Assembly (NCBI GenBank): GCA_916610825.1
Contig: OU744446.1
Location: 16,364,538 to 16,428,537, forward strand
Length of the DNA stretch: 64,000 nucleotides
Reading direction: 5' to 3'
Source: Haliclystus octoradiatus
Lineage: Eukaryota > Cnidaria > Staurozoa > Stauromedusae > Haliclystidae
Below the pieces are notes generated by a model that saw nothing but the letters and a program-made list of their open reading frames with translations, searched no databases and had not been told where the DNA came from. The translations under genes and the position numbers were made by a program. The first letter of the stretch is position 1, and each line of letters begins with the position of its first letter. Positions 36,164 to 64,000 of the stretch are shown here, in pieces.

Positions 36164-37749
36164 TTGCCTCTGAAAGTGAAATATCAGCATTTTGAAAACC
36201 CCTAAAAATATCCCCATATCAACTTGAATGGCTGTATCTGATTACAGTCAAGATATATTGTCATGAAATGTTTCCAATTATATCCGATATACATCTAATG
36301 ACTATATATCATGATATCAAGCAAGGCCGAAAATAGTACGGGTGTAGGGGTGTGTGACACCCCAACTTCTGATTTCGGAAGTTTTTGAAATATCTCTGTT
36401 TTGATTTGAGTTATTTGTCTGGCATATTAGTAGTGGTTCATTCACCAGAATACAATAAGAATTCTGAGTACTAACCGATATTGCTATCACCAGCCATTCT
36501 GGCGTTCCGTAAATAGAAAAAACAAAGTAACATTAATTAATGCCCCTATAAAATACCACTTGTTAGAATTTTCCCAGGAAATTTTTTTCGGGCAGCATGC
36601 CCCTACGCCTAATATGAAGAACAAAGGTCATTTTGACTTTGGAGTGATTTAAATAATAAAGAGCAAATCGATCTGGAGATATAGAGTCGAAGAAGTTTAA
36701 AAATCCAATTTCAACGAAAAACCGATAATAACCGACATACTAGTCTGCGTTACAGACCGCGATTCATTCACAAATAGCTCTAATTATAGAATAGCTCTAA
36801 GTTCCGCCTACTCTGATTTGCCGAATTTTGATGTTTGGTCACTTACCAACATATCAAAATCGTCATCAAATAAATGAGACTTGGAGGAAGTTAAACGAAA
36901 TACTGGAGTTACAACTTTTATTTAGACAAAATAGATAAATCTAGGCTATGTAAACTTGTGTAAACTGATCACTGGTGGGAGTGGAAAGTTGAAATGTCAC
37001 TCACATTAAAACAGATCCGGTTTCGAACCATAATTTTGTATATTTTTTGGAAAAACAGTGTCTTGCTTGCTAGGATCGCAAAAACATATACCATGCATTT
37101 TTAATGGCATTTGGCAACCAACGGAAATCCACTGATTCTAAGTAAGTTACAAGTACAGCCTTTATTTCCAAACTCAATCAATTTACGCGAAATTAACACA
37201 ACAATCAAATGGCAAGGATATAGATAGATGTTTAATTAATCATGTAAAACACTTAATAATAATAATATACAAATCGACGTAGTTGAAAGTTAATTAGTGA
37301 TACATAATAAGGTTAATCCCTGAAGCAATCAATGCTTGTTTATTTGGGATGCCTCTAAATTTATAAAATGATTAAAGAAATGTTATATTTAGATAATTTG
37401 TAAAATTTAAAACAACATTTAAATAAGAAAAATTAACAATGAGAATGATAATAATAGTAATATTAAATATGGCTAAATGAACAGAATAAATTATAAAATG
37501 TTTCAAATACATTTGAAAATAAAGAATTAACAATATTATAAAAGGTGTGAAATACATTTGAAAATATGATTTAATTACAATAGATAATAAACTCAGTTGG
37601 AAAACCAATTATATGGTTAATGAGGGGGAAAGAATTATGAAGGGGGGACTAGAAAAATGAGCAATGAAGAAATAAGATTTAATAGTCACAACAGATATTG
37701 CAGTTCTTGACAGTGCAGACATCATAGTATCTTTCTAGAAACAATGTTT

Positions 37750-38170
37750 TCAACTTCCTAGAAAAAAATTGAACTTGAAACCATTCCAGAGGGAAAGAAA
37801 CTGAAAACTGGGGTAATTTTGTAATGCAGATGTTTTTGCATGAGGTACGACAAAAATGTTTTGTATTCGACGATGACGTGGCTGAAAGACAAAAACATTT
37901 TTAAAATGTGATGGAACTTTACCCTTGATGACATTATGCAGAAACAGTAAGACTTTAGAAGTGTAAAGATCCTCCAACTGAAGAATACCAAAGCGTTTAC
38001 ATAAAGGTTCTGCATGGGTACGAGGTCTCACCCCCATAATAATTCGAATGCATTTTATGTGTAAGATGTTTAACGAAAGGGAGGATTTACAGTACCATGT
38101 CCATGACCCCATATTTCAATACAATATTCAAAATGGGGCTTGATCATACAGTTGTAAATTTGTAATTTGT
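37750..38170 (-). pseudogene. Non-LTR retrotransposon fragment (C-terminal part of reverse transcriptase)
   Basis: The minus strand reads KPHFEYCIEIWG (about 38160-38115), then shifts frame into IKCIRIIMGVRPRTHAEPLC, KRFGILQLEDLYTSKVLLFL and an RRRIQN segment. The order YxxxxWG, KxxRxIxG, THxxPLxxxxGIL, LYxxxVxxFL is the usual end of LINE reverse transcriptases (Jockey/CR1/RTE-like). One frameshift and no upstream catalytic part: a dead 5'-truncated copy. Confidence 0.75.
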
Positions 38171-39398
38171 GTTGCACAGAAAGAAAGTTTTTTAATCTAA
38201 TTAATGAATAAATATTTTTTCTAATTTTGCTTTTGATAAAATTGATATGGGTAGACCAATTTAATTTATTGAGTCGTATAATGTCATTATATAGAGTCGT
38301 ATAATGACAATCCTAGTAAAGTTAGTCAACACTGCTCATCTTGTCGGTATATAGAAACAAAAAAATTCTATCCGGCTATTTTAAGAAGCCATATACAAAC
38401 AAGGACATGTCCTGTGCTTTTCTAAAGGAGATGATGGATTTCGCAGGCTAATTGATGTACAATCACGAATTATAGACATTATAGAAGGAGTAATTCTAGC
38501 AATCATCCAACATCGCAAATAGAGACAGTACATATTGACGTCTTCATTTCGAAATAATATATACTTGCGGAAATAATACACATAAAGGGTACTGTTATAC
38601 ACTGATCTGATACTATGCACTCGATATAAGATCATTTGGGATTACAGAGTTTTTATCAAATCTATTAATCCCTGTAAAAGGTTGTTTTGAGATCGTTAAT
38701 ATATTTAACAGTTATCAATTTTTAATTGATCTATGAAAAAAGAAACTAATAATGGATATTTGTCTTGGCTGGTAGTAAATAGATTTTGTTGCTTCGTGTA
38801 TTACTTTATGACTGCACACAGAACTCCGCAGGCATTTGAATTAGTACATTTAATACATTAGTTGAGAAATACGAAATTATATGCGCTATAATAATCACTG
38901 CTTAACAAAAGATCAGAGATCAGGACTCATCAGCAAGTTCCGGCAATAAAATGCACGCAAACAAATCTTATTATCTAATTTCCATAAACATAGCCATATC
39001 AACTGCTGCATAACCGAACCACAATCACACTGAAGAATAACGCAAATAGAAATAATAACAGCGCAGCATTGGTTTTGACAAATTTAACTATATATTAAAC
39101 TATGAATTTTATAAAACTGTAAACGTATATTGGTTTTAAATTGACAAATTGTATTGCTTGAGATAATAATTTCAAATAGATATACGTTTTGAATTATACA
39201 ATTCGATTGTAATTAACGTTTTTGTTACGTTAGAATGTTGAATATTTCAACTTTAAAATGCTTGTTTTCTGCCGCTGAACGCGAGTTAACTAGACGCGGG
39301 AGCAGAAGTGTGATATACGGAAGAACAATGGAATTTTATCTGTGTTTTTTATCCGGCATTTTACCTGTGTCCAGGTTTTAGACCTGCCCAGTGCTTAG

Positions 39399-40818
39399 AC
39401 AAGACATTCTATATTTATTGTTTATATTGTTTTCTGAAGTTATTTCTTACATTAAAAAGCTAAGCCAGTCATCATGGTTTTAATTGGAATAAATTCTAAA
39501 GACTATTTAAACCAGTTTGTTCATGCGACAACAATAACAAGGCGATACTTCAAACGGAAAATTTCACATTATTTACTGTAGGTCAAAAATATTTTGATTG
39601 AACACAATTTTGAGAACTTGTTGTCAATGAGAGAGATTCATTTGAAATAATGAGGCAAAGCAATCATAAATTTACAGGTCTAAACAAATTGACATTTTCA
39701 TTTATGATTTGTATCCAATTAGTAGGCCTACGTAATAAGTCTCTTTGGAGTCTAGAATATTCATTATTTCAATTGATGTGGGATAAATAAACAAAGTAAA
39801 TTCAATAGAATCATCCCGCAATTTTTCCTAGGGACTGGATGGAATCCTAAGGACTGGACTGCGACTGGTATTCAGTAAGAAACATGAAAGTTAATGAAAC
39901 TAACAAGGATCTGCGAAGAGGCTTATTAACGTGAGCTATGTCTCTTTCTCTTGTCTTCAGAAGTTGGAATAACGGCACTCCGCACAGCACAGTCCGCCAG
40001 CCCTATGTTAATTGTTAGGCCTGCCTAGGCCTACACAGTTATTTGGCCTATGAGATTATGACATGGTCAACATGAATATTCAATCATTTACGATATGGTA
40101 CTACACACCTTTGAAAGTTGTCATATTCTCAATACAAGGCACTTCAAGAGTAGCCTACACCAATGGTTTGTAACTTTGTAGTTGTTGCACTTTGGTTGGC
40201 GTAAAATACAAGTCGTTACTGTGCAAAAATTTTCCCCTAAAAATAGTAGGAAAAAAAAGAGAAATTACATCTTTTGGAACAGCCTCGTATTCGTCATCGC
40301 GAAATTGGACGAGGTTAATGAAAGAAAATGGAAAATAGCACCGATCAGAATGCCAGATTTTGTATTTCTGTATTCTGATTCTGAGGAGCGTCAAACAAAT
40401 ACTGCGCATGTCATTTGTGATGATAGATTTATAACCGGTGTTATTTTAGCTTCAAGTATGATTATAATTGATCTGGAAAATCCTTAACAAAATATCAACA
40501 AAACTATCGATATCCTAACGTTTTGTCACGAATCGTTTATGCATGAATATTCATTACGTTGAAGGTGAAATACTCAAAACTCCCGATGTTGTGTAACACT
40601 TATGGCTTTATTTACCGACTATTGTAATTTTATTCAACGTTTAATGCACTTAATTTGACTGCAGAATAGTCAAGAAATGCTATAGGCGCAAGCCTTATGA
40701 CTGCTGAGTCGTTTTGAATCAACGTGGGTGGCTGGCTTTAACCTTTACATTAACCTTTTTGCTGTGGTATGCTTTGGCATCAGTTTCAGTAACATACCCT
40801 AACGTAATGCTGTAATCA
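39399..40818. other. NPHP3 upstream region
   Basis: About 1.4 kb between the Mutator-like element and the NPHP3 start codon, presumably holding promoter and 5' UTR. No TATA box or splice structure could be assigned. The overlapping ORFs at 40155-40487 on both strands lack support. Confidence 0.4.
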
Positions 40819-63623
<22,805 letters not shown>

Positions 63624-64000
63624 GTAAGAATAACTAACAACTTAATATTCCAATTTTCATTTCCCAGTTATTGATTTCATCATATATATCAATAATGGTA
63701 TTAAAGGCCACAAGAATGGACCTTTTTCAAACCAACAATAAATTGAACTGAAAATGTATTGACTCCATTAAAACCGCTGGTGTTATTACTTGGTGTCATG
63801 GTAGGCATTTGGGCATGGATAAAGCTACTCTGTGCAAAATTCACTGACTTCATGAACATTAAATGTCCTATTTTTCATGATCCTGTCATGAACAGTTCAT
63901 GAACTGTTTACAAGGAATTCATTTGCAGCTTGTGTAATGCTCATGATGTTCATGAAAGTTAATCCATTTAAGGGTAATTGGCTGTTTTCTGTTGCTCTGG

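Larger units (their letters stand above)
34427..36990. repeat. Two direct copies of an approximately 320-380 bp repeat
   Basis: 34427-34740 and about 36610-36990 share GAGCAAATCGATCTGGAGA, AAAAATCCAATTTCAACGAA, TCTGATTTGCCGAATTTTGA and ACTGGAGTTACA, same orientation. A third, more diverged copy lies at about 23700-23905. The middle contains the TTA-flanked MITE and unrelated AT-rich DNA. Confidence 0.7.
33779..39398. mobile_element. Mutator-like element with long terminal inverted repeats
   Basis: The left arm (33790 to about 34392) and right arm (about 38853 to 39388) are inverted copies, starting GGCAGGTCTAAAACC and ending with its complement. The direct 10-mer CAGTGCTTAG flanks both ends (33779-33788 and 39389-39398), a convincing target duplication. 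Long TIRs with a 9-11 bp duplication are typical of MULE elements. No MULE transposase is visible inside. The interior instead holds a TTA-flanked MITE, two copies of another repeat and a LINE fragment, so this is a non-autonomous carrier or a heavily invaded copy. Confidence 0.7.

Noticed and set aside
40155..40487. Overlapping 84- and 101-aa ORFs upstream of NPHP3
   Set aside because: No recognisable domain, no splice support, both strands open by chance.

Overview
Eukaryotic, AT-rich genomic DNA with typical animal gene structure: short coding exons, GT-AG introns of about 0.1 to 7 kb, and dense interspersed repeats. Both host genes are animal orthologues. USP14 lies on the minus strand and NPHP3 on the plus strand. 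The repeat load (tRNA-derived SINEs, MITEs, fold-back elements, a CACTA element) and the many TAGGCCTA-type words suggest a marine invertebrate. A deuterostome such as a tunicate is plausible but not proven.

Layout. 1-3900 is repeat-rich, with no coding exon recognised. 3939-23031 (minus) holds 17 exons of USP14, the proteasome-associated ubiquitin hydrolase, in perfect phase from the ubiquitin-like domain to just before the C-terminus. Its introns carry SINEs, CCCCTGCGAAAA/GTTCATGAAC hairpin MITEs, fold-backs and a three-copy direct repeat. 23032-40818 is intergenic and almost entirely mobile-element-derived. It contains a nested inverted-repeat complex (about 27350-32915) and a Mutator-like element with roughly 540-600 bp terminal inverted repeats and a 10-bp target duplication (33789-39388). 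That element has a TTA-flanked MITE and a LINE reverse-transcriptase fragment inside it. 40819-63623 (plus) holds 17 exons of NPHP3: myristoylation signal, coiled coil and P-loop NTPase. The TPR repeats lie beyond the right edge.

The most notable object is in NPHP3 intron 2: a 5,784-bp CACTA/EnSpm-type DNA transposon (43741-49524). It has CACTA termini, a TAT target duplication and arrays of CCGTGAAA subterminal repeats. It carries two divergently transcribed genes. One is a decayed tnp2-type transposase (plus). The other is an eight-exon accessory gene (minus) of a family I do not recognise.

The two host genes have no evident functional link. USP14 trims ubiquitin at the proteasome and NPHP3 works in the cilium. 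The CACTA transposase and its accessory protein presumably served the element's own mobility.
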